Shown here in pieces: positions 27,038 through 34,720 of a stretch of DNA of 64,000 nucleotides. Both the position numbers and the translations under genes were made by a program. The stretch lies in NCBI RefSeq assembly GCF_003952225.1, contig NZ_CP034437.1:2593501-2657500 (forward strand), written 5' to 3'. How positions within the stretch are numbered: the stretch's first letter is position 1; every line of letters starts with the position of its first letter. Origin of the DNA: Paenibacillus albus. GTDB lineage: Bacteria; Bacillota; Bacilli; Paenibacillales; Paenibacillaceae. The notes beneath the pieces were generated by a model, which saw only the letters and a list, made by a program, of their open reading frames with translations, had not been told where the DNA came from and made no database searches.

Positions 27038-27174
27038 TGGTTGAGCTCTCCTTATGTATGATACGAGCATGAGGTGTTTGTACAAAATTATGACAAATTT
27101 CAAGATAGTTCGACCTATCATTTCAACGTAAAATCGAAAAATCCTTCTTTTGGAATTAGAAAGGAACTGACTGC

Positions 27175-28023
27175 ATGATGGATCTCTATATTTCTTCTTT
27201 AACGGGTCGTATACTTGTCGGCCTAATCGGTAGTTTGCTTATCGCGGGACTCGCATATCGAGTTCGGTCGCTGTCTGTATCAGGCGCTTGGTCAGCTGCG
27301 CTGATGGGGACTTGTTATGTCGCGCTGGGAGGTCCGTTCTGGTTCGGCTCGCTGATCGCTTTCTTCATCTCTTCTTCGCTGCTCTCAAAGTGGAAGAAGA
27401 GACATAGGAAGAAACAGAAGGCAGAAGCCAACTATGCCAAGAGCGGCCGCCGGGATTGGCTGCAGGTATGGGCCAATGGCGGCCTTGGCTTGCTGCTCTG
27501 CGCCGGGCATGCGCTGTGGCCGCATGGCGGCTGGGCCTTTGCGTTCGTCGGCGTCATGGCCGCCGTGAACGCGGATACGTGGGCGACGGAGATCGGCGCC
27601 TTAAGCGCGGCTGCTCCGCGCTCGATCTTGACCGGCCGGCGCGTTGCGGCCGGCACGAGCGGCGGCGTTACGCCGCTTGGCAGCGGTGCCGCGCTTGCCG
27701 GCGCCGCCTTCATTGGCGTAGCCGCGGCGCTGCTTGCGGCCGCGCCGCCAGCGCCGGCAGGCGCTTTGCCGGGCGGGGCGCTGCTCGCCGCTGCGGCAGT
27801 GGCCGGCACGGCCGGCGCCTTCGCCGACTCGCTGCTCGGCGCCACCGTGCAAGCGATGTACCGCTGCCGCGCGTGCGGCAGCGAGACGGAGCGCGCCGAG
27901 CATTGCGGCGTCGCTGCCGAGCGGGTGCGCGGCTTCGCCGCGATGACCAACGATGCGGTGAATCTCGCATCGTCCGCGCTCGCAGGCTTGCTCGCGTGGT
28001 GGATCGGCAGCTTGCTGGCCTAG
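27175..28023 (+). CDS. DUF92 family membrane protein
   Basis: A 282-residue DUF92 protein with about six membrane segments (TMs near 10-28, 33-65, 100-130, 160-200, 262-280). The conserved SGAWSAALMGTCYVALGG stretch near residue 38 and NADTWATEIGALS near 125 are typical, as are the C-terminal CRACGSETERAEHCG cysteines and the MTNDAVNL motif (255). Plant and cyanobacterial relatives include phytyl-phosphate kinase VTE6, so a CTP-dependent polyprenyl phosphate kinase role is possible but unproven. The Ala/Gly-rich segment 145-235 coincides with the highest GC in the window. ATG 27175 follows AAAGGA. Confidence 0.85.
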   Translation: MMDLYISSLTGRILVGLIGSLLIAGLAYRVRSLSVSGAWSAALMGTCYVALGGPFWFGSLIAFFISSSLLSKWKKRHRKKQKAEANYAKSGRRDWLQVWANGGLGLLLCAGHALWPHGGWAFAFVGVMAAVNADTWATEIGALSAAAPRSILTGRRVAAGTSGGVTPLGSGAALAGAAFIGVAAALLAAAPPAPAGALPGGALLAAAAVAGTAGAFADSLLGATVQAMYRCRACGSETERAEHCGVAAERVRGFAAMTNDAVNLASSALAGLLAWWIGSLLA

Positions 28024-28047
28024 CGCAGCAAGCCGCCCGCCACTTGA

Positions 28048-28118
28048 GGAGCCGGCGAACCTCGGCTCCCGCGCCTTACCGCAATGGAGCCGGCGAACCT
28101 CGGCACCACCGCCTTACC
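28048..28118 (+). repeat. 33-bp direct repeat, two copies 38 bp apart
   Basis: 28048-28080 and 28086-28118 match at 30 of 33 positions (GGAGCCGGCGAACCTCGGC then ..CGCCTTACC). They lie in the 372-bp gap after the DUF92 gene, downstream of its stop. The rest of the gap to the promoter at 28302 shows no gene. Confidence 0.8.
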
Positions 28119-28301
28119 CGCCTTCGACCCATCAAACCCCACAGCTCACCGCATTTTCCTCAGCTTTGTTTCCCGCCAACTTTGTCGTTTCGCCAGCAAA
28201 CTTTGTATTATTTTCGCAATATTCACCCATTTAGCTTTGAAAACGGTTATAATCAACTGCATATTAGGAGACTAGCTTGTCGTTGCTGACCAATTCGAAG
28301 G

Positions 28302-28330
28302 TTGACAGCCTATAGCTGCCCTAGTATTCT
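28302..28330 (+). promoter_or_regulatory. predicted sigma-A promoter of the ABC cluster
   Basis: A perfect TTGACA (28302-28307), a 17-bp spacer and TATTCT (28325-28330), 66 bp before the first ATPase gene. Confidence 0.65.
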
Positions 28331-28395
28331 AACTCTTATAGTAAAAATTTACAGATTATGAGAAGCAAAGGGAATAGGAAGGAGAATGGCTGCCT

Positions 28396-29127
28396 GTGAT
28401 AATCACTACGGCGGAATCGTCAACACCTTTGAATCAGCCGCTGCTGAAAGCTGTTAATGTGAAGAAGGTGTTCGGACGCGGCGACAATTCTGTAACCGCT
28501 GTCAAAAATATTAATTTGACCATTAACAAAGGTTCGATGATCGCGCTCAAAGGGCGTTCAGGTTCAGGGAAGACTACGCTTCTCAACTTGCTCGCTGCAC
28601 TCGATCAGCCGACAGAAGGTGAAGTATTCTTTAACGGGCAGATTATTTCGAAGCTGCCGGAGAAGCAGCGCAGCCACTGGCGACGCACCCATCTGGGCCT
28701 TGTCTTCCAAGCCTTCGGCCTCATTCCGCTCATGTCCGCGTATGAGAATGTCGAGTTTGGATTGCGCATCGCTGGCAATGACAGCAAGCTGAACAGAGCG
28801 CAAGCGGAACGCGCGCTCGAATGGGTAGGGATGAAGGCGAGAATGAAGCATCGCCCGCCTGAGTTATCCGGGGGTGAGCAGCAGCGCGTTGCTATTGCCA
28901 GGGCGATTGCCCATCAACCCGTTCTCCTGCTTGCGGATGAGCCGACGGCCGAGCTGGACAGCCGCATGGGCTTGCAAGTGATTAAAGTGTTTCGCGATCT
29001 CGTAGAGAATCATGGCATGACCGTCGTTATGACGACTCACGACCCAGGCATCATGGAAATCGTTGATCATGTAATAGCATTGGAGGATGGAGAGATTGTC
29101 ACTGAGTCGAACCAGTCTAACTCGTAA
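28396..29127 (+). CDS. ABC transporter ATPase (MacB/LolD type), first of cluster
   Basis: A 243-residue ATPase of the MacB/LolD/FtsE group that powers mechanotransmission rather than classical transport. Walker A LKGRSGSGKTTLLN (residue 52), Q-loop VFQAFGLIPLMSAYEN, signature LSGGEQQRVAIARAIA (157) and Walker B LLLADEPTAELD (175) are intact, with the H-loop in MTTHDP. The start is GTG 28396, 11 nt after GGAAGGAG. It is the first of four co-directional genes: ATPase, lipoprotein adaptor, permease, ATPase. The adaptor gene begins within its last 30 bases. Confidence 0.9.
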   Translation: MIITTAESSTPLNQPLLKAVNVKKVFGRGDNSVTAVKNINLTINKGSMIALKGRSGSGKTTLLNLLAALDQPTEGEVFFNGQIISKLPEKQRSHWRRTHLGLVFQAFGLIPLMSAYENVEFGLRIAGNDSKLNRAQAERALEWVGMKARMKHRPPELSGGEQQRVAIARAIAHQPVLLLADEPTAELDSRMGLQVIKVFRDLVENHGMTVVMTTHDPGIMEIVDHVIALEDGEIVTESNQSNS

Positions 29128-30148
29128 TCGTCGCCGTACCCTATTGAAGCAAGCCGCCGCCTTGCTCGCATGTGCAACGCTCTTATCCGGCTGCTCGCTG
29201 CTGCCGCAGAAGGAGCTGAACATTCAGCCTCCGCTTGTGAAGCCGGCTGCTGAGAAAGTGGATGCAATCGACGTGAAAAAAGCAGGGATAGAATTGAAAT
29301 TCTCTGGCGTCGCTACCGTCGCATCGAGCAATAATGTCCCTTTATTTTATAAGGAAAGCGGCAGATTGAAGCAGTTATACGTCAAGCAGGGCGATAAAGT
29401 AAAAGCAGGCGACTTAATCGCTGAGCTGGATTTGGGTGATTTTGATCTGCGCATGAATCTCGAGAAGCTGAATCTGGAGCGTGCTCAAATTGAGCTGCAC
29501 AGCGCCAAGGTGAACGGCGAAGGCGGTACGAGTCTGCGTATGAAGGAAATCGATCTGGAACGCGAACAGCTGTTAATCGAGGATCTGCAAAACCAGTATG
29601 AATCGGCGAAGCTAATTGCTCCAATTAGCGGTGAAATTTCATATGCCGATGTGAAATCGCCAGGTGACGGCTTGAACGGCTATACGCCGCTTGTGACGAT
29701 ATCGGATCCGACTAAGTTGTGGCTCGTTCACACGGCGGATGACGGGAAGACGCTCTCTGCCATTCAGAAAGACATGGTTGTGTCAGTGACGATCGACAAT
29801 AAGCAATATCAAGGCAGAGTGGTACAGTCGCCGTCTGATGCTCCGCTTACGGGCAATAAGGATGTCGATGAGCGCAATACGAGATTGCTCTACATTGAGA
29901 TTACGACCAAAGGCGCGAAGCTAGAGCTTGGCAAAGCGGCCGAAATCAAGATCAGCCTTCAGAAGCATGACAATGTTATCGTCATTCCGAAGAGCGGTCT
30001 CAGAACGTACCTTGGCCGTACGTATGTGCAAGTCCTTGACGGCGACCGCCGCAAAGAAATCGATGTACAGCCTGGCATCACGACTTCGACCGACGTCGAG
30101 ATTGTCAAAGGGCTTGAGCCCGGGATGAAAGTTGTCTTGAATAACTAA
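29096..30148 (+). CDS. lipoprotein membrane-fusion (HlyD/MacA-like) adaptor
   Basis: A 350-residue adaptor with a lipoprotein signal (LLACATLLSGCSLLP; cysteine about 33). A biotinyl-lipoyl-like half LKQLYVKQGDKVKAGDLIAE, a short coiled coil with leucine and glutamate repeats (115-155), the second half SPGDGLNGYTPLVTI, and a beta-barrel and membrane-proximal part ending GLEPGMKVVLNN complete the family layout. In MacAB-like systems it links substrate to the permease. TTG 29096 is preferred, 9 nt after GGAGG; ATG 29087 overlaps that site. The gene overlaps the ATPase by 32 bp. Confidence 0.88.
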   Translation: MSLSRTSLTRNRRRTLLKQAAALLACATLLSGCSLLPQKELNIQPPLVKPAAEKVDAIDVKKAGIELKFSGVATVASSNNVPLFYKESGRLKQLYVKQGDKVKAGDLIAELDLGDFDLRMNLEKLNLERAQIELHSAKVNGEGGTSLRMKEIDLEREQLLIEDLQNQYESAKLIAPISGEISYADVKSPGDGLNGYTPLVTISDPTKLWLVHTADDGKTLSAIQKDMVVSVTIDNKQYQGRVVQSPSDAPLTGNKDVDERNTRLLYIEITTKGAKLELGKAAEIKISLQKHDNVIVIPKSGLRTYLGRTYVQVLDGDRRKEIDVQPGITTSTDVEIVKGLEPGMKVVLNN

Positions 30149-30185
30149 TTTCGATAGCGTTCTAGAAGAGGGTGAACAGGAAACG

Positions 30186-33053
30186 ATGGCGATTTGGACG
30201 ATGATTTTTCGGAAAATGGCGAAAAATCGCTGGCTACAGCTTAATCTTTGGTTCGGGCTTACGATTTGTGTTGCGTTATTCAGCTCCATGCCGCTCTATT
30301 CTCACGCTATTTTGCAGCGGACGTTATTTAAGCAGCTTCAGCAGCTTCAGAAGGACCAGGGGATATATCCGGGTTCACTCCGGGCCTCGACTTCCATCTC
30401 AGGCACACGTTCGTTCGATGAGATCCGTTCGCTTATTGCAAAAGCGGACCGTTATATGATTAATGCGCCGGCCCGCTTCGGGCTGGACGCGCAGTCCTAT
30501 GTCATTACGCGCGGAACGCAATCCTTTAGAGTTATGCCAGTCGATGCGTCAGATCGGGAGAAGAGGGAGCTAAACGTTTCGGGAAGCTTCCGTACGGTTA
30601 GCGATTTGGAGAAGCGCGTGCATGTAATCGACGGCCGTTTGCCTGATCCGAACCGCAAAGACGGCGTTTACGAAGTGCTCGTAACTCCCAAATTTATTAT
30701 TGATTTGAAGCGCGACCTGAACCAAGAATTCGTTTATAAGAATAAGGAAACAGGCAAGGAGCTTCACCTTATCCCGGTCGGCATCATAGAGTCGAAATCT
30801 GATAACATCTATGACCAATATAATGTCGAATCGTATAATTCGTCGTTCTATATTCCGTATAAGCAGTTTGATCATGATTTTGTCCAAAATCAAGGGCCGC
30901 TGAAGCTATCCGTTATCGCATGGCAATATGCCTTTAATTATGAGCAAATGAATATTGATCGCATTGACAATTATTTGGGCCAATTCGCAAGCATAAACAA
31001 CTATTTCAACATGCGCCTTGGCATCTCTGCTGTCGATATGCCTGCGAAGAACTCCATTGCAACGTATACCGAGAAGCAAGAGAAGCTTGACGTGATGCTC
31101 TGGTCGCTCTACTCGCCGGTTATGTTAATGCTCGCATTCTATCTCTACATGGCTGCAAACCTTATTATTGAGCGGCAGAAGACGGAAATTTCCGTTCTCC
31201 GCAGCCGTGGCGCAAGCAGAATGCAAATTATGTTTGTCTTCCTCATAGAGAGCTTGCTGCTCGGCGCGCTTGCGCTTGCTGCAGGTCCGTATATTGGGGT
31301 GTACTTCACGAAGATACTCGGTGCGTCGAGCGGCTTCCTCGAGTTTGTCCAGCGCTCATCGCTTGATGTCGTGCTGAACAGCGACTCCTACAAGATTGCG
31401 ATTGCAGCCGTATGCGGTTCGATCATTCTAATTCTTGTGCCGGCGTTCCTCGCAACTCGCACAACGATTGTCGGTCATAAACAGCAGATGGCGCGTTCGA
31501 ACAAAATGTCGTTCTGGCACAAAACGGGAGCGGATATTATTCTGCTCGGCGTTGCGATCTACATGCTGCACAGCTTCAACCAGCGCATGGATGGATTGAA
31601 GGCGCTTGCGCTGGATCCGACTGCTATTCAAGTCGAACCGTTGATGTTCTTCATGCCTGCGCTCTTCTCGCTTGGCATCGGTTTGTTCGTCCTGCGCCTC
31701 TATCCATGGCTGATCAAGCTTGTGTTCTGGATCGGCCGCAGATGGTGGACGCCGGCGCTTTACTCGACGCTGCTGCAGATTAGCCGCTCGTCTTCGCAAT
31801 ATCTGACGATTAAGGTCTTCCTGATCATGACGGTTGCAATGGGCCTCTTCAGCGCGAATGCAGCACGGACGATAAACGGCAATATGGAGGACAAGATTCA
31901 ATATACGACAGGCTCGGATATTCAGCTGTCCGTCCATTGGGATAACGATAAGCCTCCGCCTGCCGCTGTGGGAGGGGGAGCGCCGCCTCCAGAGGACACG
32001 GCCGCTGCGCCGAAGGTTGTAACGTATACGGAGCCATCCTTCATTACGATGCAGCAGCTCGCAGGTGTCGATACAGCTGCGCGAGTATTCCGCAAGGATG
32101 ATGCCAGCTTTGCGGTGAACGGCGCGAATGGCGCCACGACGCTGTATGGCATCGATACGTACGACTTCGGTAAAGTGGCATGGATGCGAGGTGGCTTGCT
32201 GCAATATCCGATCAACAGCTATTTAAACCTGATGGCATCAAATCCGAAAGCAGTGCTTATATCCAGATCGCTTGCGGACAAATACAAGGTGAAGCCTGGC
32301 GATCCGCTCTCTGCGAAATGGGCCGGACTCGATAGCGCTAACTTCATCGTCTACGGAATTATCGACTACTGGCCGGGCTGGAATCCGCTGCCGGCAGCAG
32401 GCGATAAGGATGATCCGGAAGTACGTTTGCCGAACCTTGTGGTAGGTCATTTGTCGTACATTCAGAATCATTTGGCTCTAGAGCCTTACGAAGTATGGAT
32501 TAAGCTGAAGAAGGACACGACAAGCGCAGTTCTTTACAATGATATTGTGAAGAAAGAGATACCGGTTGAGAACCTGGTCGATGCCGAACAGCTGCTCATC
32601 CGCTCTAAGAACGATCCGTTCCGCCTTGCAATCAACGGCGTAATGACACTTGGCTTCGTCATCTCAATGATGATCAGCTTCTTCGGATTCCTGTTGTTCT
32701 GGGTGCTTGCCTTGTCTGGACGTACGCTGCAATTCGGTATTTTGCGGGCGATGGGTATTTCGTTCCTGCAGATTATCGGAATGCTGCTGAGCGAGCAGCT
32801 GCTCACCTCGGCGGCCGCGATTCTGTTCGGTGTATTAATCGGGAACTCGGTCAGCAGTATGTTCGTTCCGCTATTCCAGTTGTCCTTCAGTGCTTCGGAT
32901 CAGGTTCCGCCGTTCGAGATTGTTCGTCAGCTGAGCGATTATGTCCAACTGTACAGCGTCGTCGGTTCGATGATAATTATCGGGCTGCTCATACTCGGCA
33001 TTCGGATTTCGCGTATGAAGATTACGCAGGCGCTGAAGCTTGGGGAGGAATAA
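30186..33053 (+). CDS. ABC permease, FtsX/MacB-type, 955 residues
   Basis: A large FtsX-like permease. One helix lies at 20-40, a first extracellular domain at about 45-300, a group of helices at 305-435, more at 450-570, a second extracellular domain (590-805), and three helices in the last 130 residues (GVMTLGFVISMMISFFGFLL and following). Two FtsX-type helix bundles in one chain fit a pseudo-dimer that needs no second permease. The second external domain carries a proline-rich linker (PPPAAVGGGAPPP). It sits between the adaptor and the second ATPase, 37 and 3 bp away. The substrate is unknown; lipid, peptide or antibiotic export are all possible. Confidence 0.88.
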   Translation: MAIWTMIFRKMAKNRWLQLNLWFGLTICVALFSSMPLYSHAILQRTLFKQLQQLQKDQGIYPGSLRASTSISGTRSFDEIRSLIAKADRYMINAPARFGLDAQSYVITRGTQSFRVMPVDASDREKRELNVSGSFRTVSDLEKRVHVIDGRLPDPNRKDGVYEVLVTPKFIIDLKRDLNQEFVYKNKETGKELHLIPVGIIESKSDNIYDQYNVESYNSSFYIPYKQFDHDFVQNQGPLKLSVIAWQYAFNYEQMNIDRIDNYLGQFASINNYFNMRLGISAVDMPAKNSIATYTEKQEKLDVMLWSLYSPVMLMLAFYLYMAANLIIERQKTEISVLRSRGASRMQIMFVFLIESLLLGALALAAGPYIGVYFTKILGASSGFLEFVQRSSLDVVLNSDSYKIAIAAVCGSIILILVPAFLATRTTIVGHKQQMARSNKMSFWHKTGADIILLGVAIYMLHSFNQRMDGLKALALDPTAIQVEPLMFFMPALFSLGIGLFVLRLYPWLIKLVFWIGRRWWTPALYSTLLQISRSSSQYLTIKVFLIMTVAMGLFSANAARTINGNMEDKIQYTTGSDIQLSVHWDNDKPPPAAVGGGAPPPEDTAAAPKVVTYTEPSFITMQQLAGVDTAARVFRKDDASFAVNGANGATTLYGIDTYDFGKVAWMRGGLLQYPINSYLNLMASNPKAVLISRSLADKYKVKPGDPLSAKWAGLDSANFIVYGIIDYWPGWNPLPAAGDKDDPEVRLPNLVVGHLSYIQNHLALEPYEVWIKLKKDTTSAVLYNDIVKKEIPVENLVDAEQLLIRSKNDPFRLAINGVMTLGFVISMMISFFGFLLFWVLALSGRTLQFGILRAMGISFLQIIGMLLSEQLLTSAAAILFGVLIGNSVSSMFVPLFQLSFSASDQVPPFEIVRQLSDYVQLYSVVGSMIIIGLLILGIRISRMKITQALKLGEE

Positions 33054-33056
33054 CAG

Positions 33057-33953
33057 ATGATTCATTGCGATGGGCTTGTGAAGATTTATAAAACAGATGA
33101 TCTCGAAGTCGTCGCTCTGCAAGGTCTCGATCTGCATGTAGAGGCCGGCGAGCTAATGGCGATTATCGGCAACAGCGGCAGCGGCAAATCAACGCTTCTT
33201 AATATGCTGGGCGGTCTTGACCGCCCTTCTGCCGGCAAGCTGCTTGTCGACGATAAAGATTTACTCAAATTCACTGAGCGCGATCTTGTGAAGTATAAGC
33301 GCGAGTCAGTCGGCTTCGTCTGGCAGAATAACGCGCGCAACCTGATTCCGTATTTGACTGCGCTTGAGAACGTAGAGCTCCCGATCATGCTCAGAGGCGC
33401 ACGCAAGCGTATGCGGGCGCTGGAGCTGCTCGATGCGGTTGGACTTAGCCACCGGACGAAGAATCGGTTAAGCGAGCTCTCCGGCGGTGAACAGCAGCGT
33501 GTCGCTATCGCCATTGCGCTGTCGAATGAGCCGAAGCTGCTGCTTGCGGATGAGCCGACAGGCTCGCTCGATACGAAGATGTCCAATCAAATTCTTGATT
33601 TGTTCCGTCAATTGAACCGCAGCATCGGCATTACGATTGTCATCGTTACGCATGATCCGCTGCTGGCAAGGAAAGTAGATCGTGTCGTCGCGATCCGTGA
33701 CGGCAAGACATCTTCCGAGATTATTCGCCGTCAGTCCTATGCAGAGGAGCTCGCTGCGATGGCAGAAGGCGGCAGCAGCTTTGCACCGGAAGAAAGCCAT
33801 GTGGAATATGCCGTCATCGACAAATCGGGTCGGCTGCAAATTCCGGCATCCTACTTGCAGGCGGATGAGTTCAAAGAGAAGAACAAAGTGCGCGTTGAGA
33901 TGGAAGACGGGCGAATTATTTTGTATCCGCCGGAAGAAGTTAAAGCGAAGTAA
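33057..33953 (+). CDS. ABC ATPase with C-terminal AbrB-like domain
   Basis: A 298-residue ATPase of the LolD/MacB group with intact Walker A IGNSGSGKSTLLN (36), Q-loop VWQNNARNLIPYLTALEN, signature LSGGEQQRVAIAIALSN and Walker B LLLADEPTGSLD. After residue 225, where such ATPases normally end, about 70 residues continue. The last 45 resemble the AbrB/SpoVT swapped hairpin: DKSGRLQIPASYLQ then KVRVEMEDGRIILYP, matching the GRxxIP and xIIL positions of AbrB. This suggests a dimerising or DNA-binding appendage. It is 3 bp from the permease and likely pairs with it. A terminator follows. Confidence 0.88.
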   Translation: MIHCDGLVKIYKTDDLEVVALQGLDLHVEAGELMAIIGNSGSGKSTLLNMLGGLDRPSAGKLLVDDKDLLKFTERDLVKYKRESVGFVWQNNARNLIPYLTALENVELPIMLRGARKRMRALELLDAVGLSHRTKNRLSELSGGEQQRVAIAIALSNEPKLLLADEPTGSLDTKMSNQILDLFRQLNRSIGITIVIVTHDPLLARKVDRVVAIRDGKTSSEIIRRQSYAEELAAMAEGGSSFAPEESHVEYAVIDKSGRLQIPASYLQADEFKEKNKVRVEMEDGRIILYPPEEVKAK

Positions 33954-33966
33954 AGCAAATATAGTA

Positions 33967-34013
33967 CCGGGAGCGATGCTGCTAAATAAGGCGGCAGCTC
34001 CCGGATTATTTTT
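33967..34013 (+). terminator. terminator of the ABC cluster
   Basis: CCGGGAGC (33967-33974) pairs with GCTCCCGG (33997-34004), followed by ATTATTTTT. Confidence 0.8.
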
Positions 34014-34026
34014 GTATTATTCATAG

Positions 34027-34055
34027 TTTACTTATCGGAATTATGGTAGTATAAT
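34027..34055 (+). promoter_or_regulatory. predicted sigma-A promoter of the FMN reductase gene
   Basis: TTTACT (34027-34032), a 17-bp spacer and TATAAT (34050-34055), 28 bp before the ATG at 34084. Confidence 0.6.
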
Positions 34056-34083
34056 ATTTCCAAAATAGTAGGAGGGCAACATC

Positions 34084-34644
34084 ATGCCGAATGTAGTTAT
34101 TGTATCGGGAAGTCCAAGCGGGGTTTCACGGTTGAATGGTTTGACAGGGTATGCGGAGGAGAAGCTGCGTCAGCTCGGCTGGGATGTAAGCTATCTGCAT
34201 GTTGCCTCGCTGCCGGCCGAGGATCTCGTTCTTGCGCGCTGGGACAGCCCAGCCATTATTGAAGCGAATAAGCGAATCGAGGAAGCTGATGCAGTCGTTA
34301 TCGCAAGCCCAGTGTACAAAGCTTCATTCACAGGCGTACTGAAGACCTATCTTGACCTGCTGCCTCAGAACGGACTGGAAGGGAAGGTCGTTCTCCCGCT
34401 CTTCATCGGCGGTACGATTGCCCACCTGCTGACGATCGACTATGCGCTGAAGCCTGTCCTGTCTGCTCTCTATGTCAAGCATGTTACTGCAGGCGTATAC
34501 GCGGTAGACTCGCAGGTGAAGAAGCTTGAAGCAGGCGGCTATGAGCTTGACGAGGAACTAGGTAAACGGCTGGAACGTGCTGTACTCGGCTTCGCAGAAG
34601 CGACGGAGTTGTTCAAGAGCGTTAAGTCATCTCTATCTTCTTAA
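34084..34644 (+). CDS. ssuE: NADPH-dependent FMN reductase, SsuE type
   Basis: A 186-residue flavodoxin-fold enzyme that supplies reduced FMN, in SsuE's case to alkanesulfonate monooxygenase. The FMN phosphate loop VVIVSGSPSGVSRLN is at the N-terminus and IASPVYKASFTGVLKTYLDL near residue 78 is characteristic of SsuE. LTIDYALKPVLSAL near 120 matches the tetramer-forming helix. No ssuD or sulfonate transporter is nearby in this window. ATG follows AGGAGGG. Between two terminators it forms a single-gene unit. Confidence 0.82.
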   Translation: MPNVVIVSGSPSGVSRLNGLTGYAEEKLRQLGWDVSYLHVASLPAEDLVLARWDSPAIIEANKRIEEADAVVIASPVYKASFTGVLKTYLDLLPQNGLEGKVVLPLFIGGTIAHLLTIDYALKPVLSALYVKHVTAGVYAVDSQVKKLEAGGYELDEELGKRLERAVLGFAEATELFKSVKSSLSS

Positions 34645-34647
34645 GCG

Positions 34648-34709
34648 AAAGGGGCTATCTTCGGACTTTGCCATGTGTGGCATTGACCGGGATAGCCCCT
34701 TTGTTTGAC
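34648..34709. terminator. bidirectional terminator between ssuE and pepF
   Basis: AAAGGGGCTATC (34648-34659) pairs with GATAGCCCCTTT (34691-34702), a 12-bp stem followed by GTTTG; the minus strand reads TTTCGC after the stem. Confidence 0.8.
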
Positions 34710-34720
34710 TCAAGTTTGGA

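Noticed and set aside
27432..27970. Several long frames in all phases over the DUF92 gene
   Set aside because: High GC removes stops in every frame; only the frame with membrane helices and DUF92 motifs is credible.
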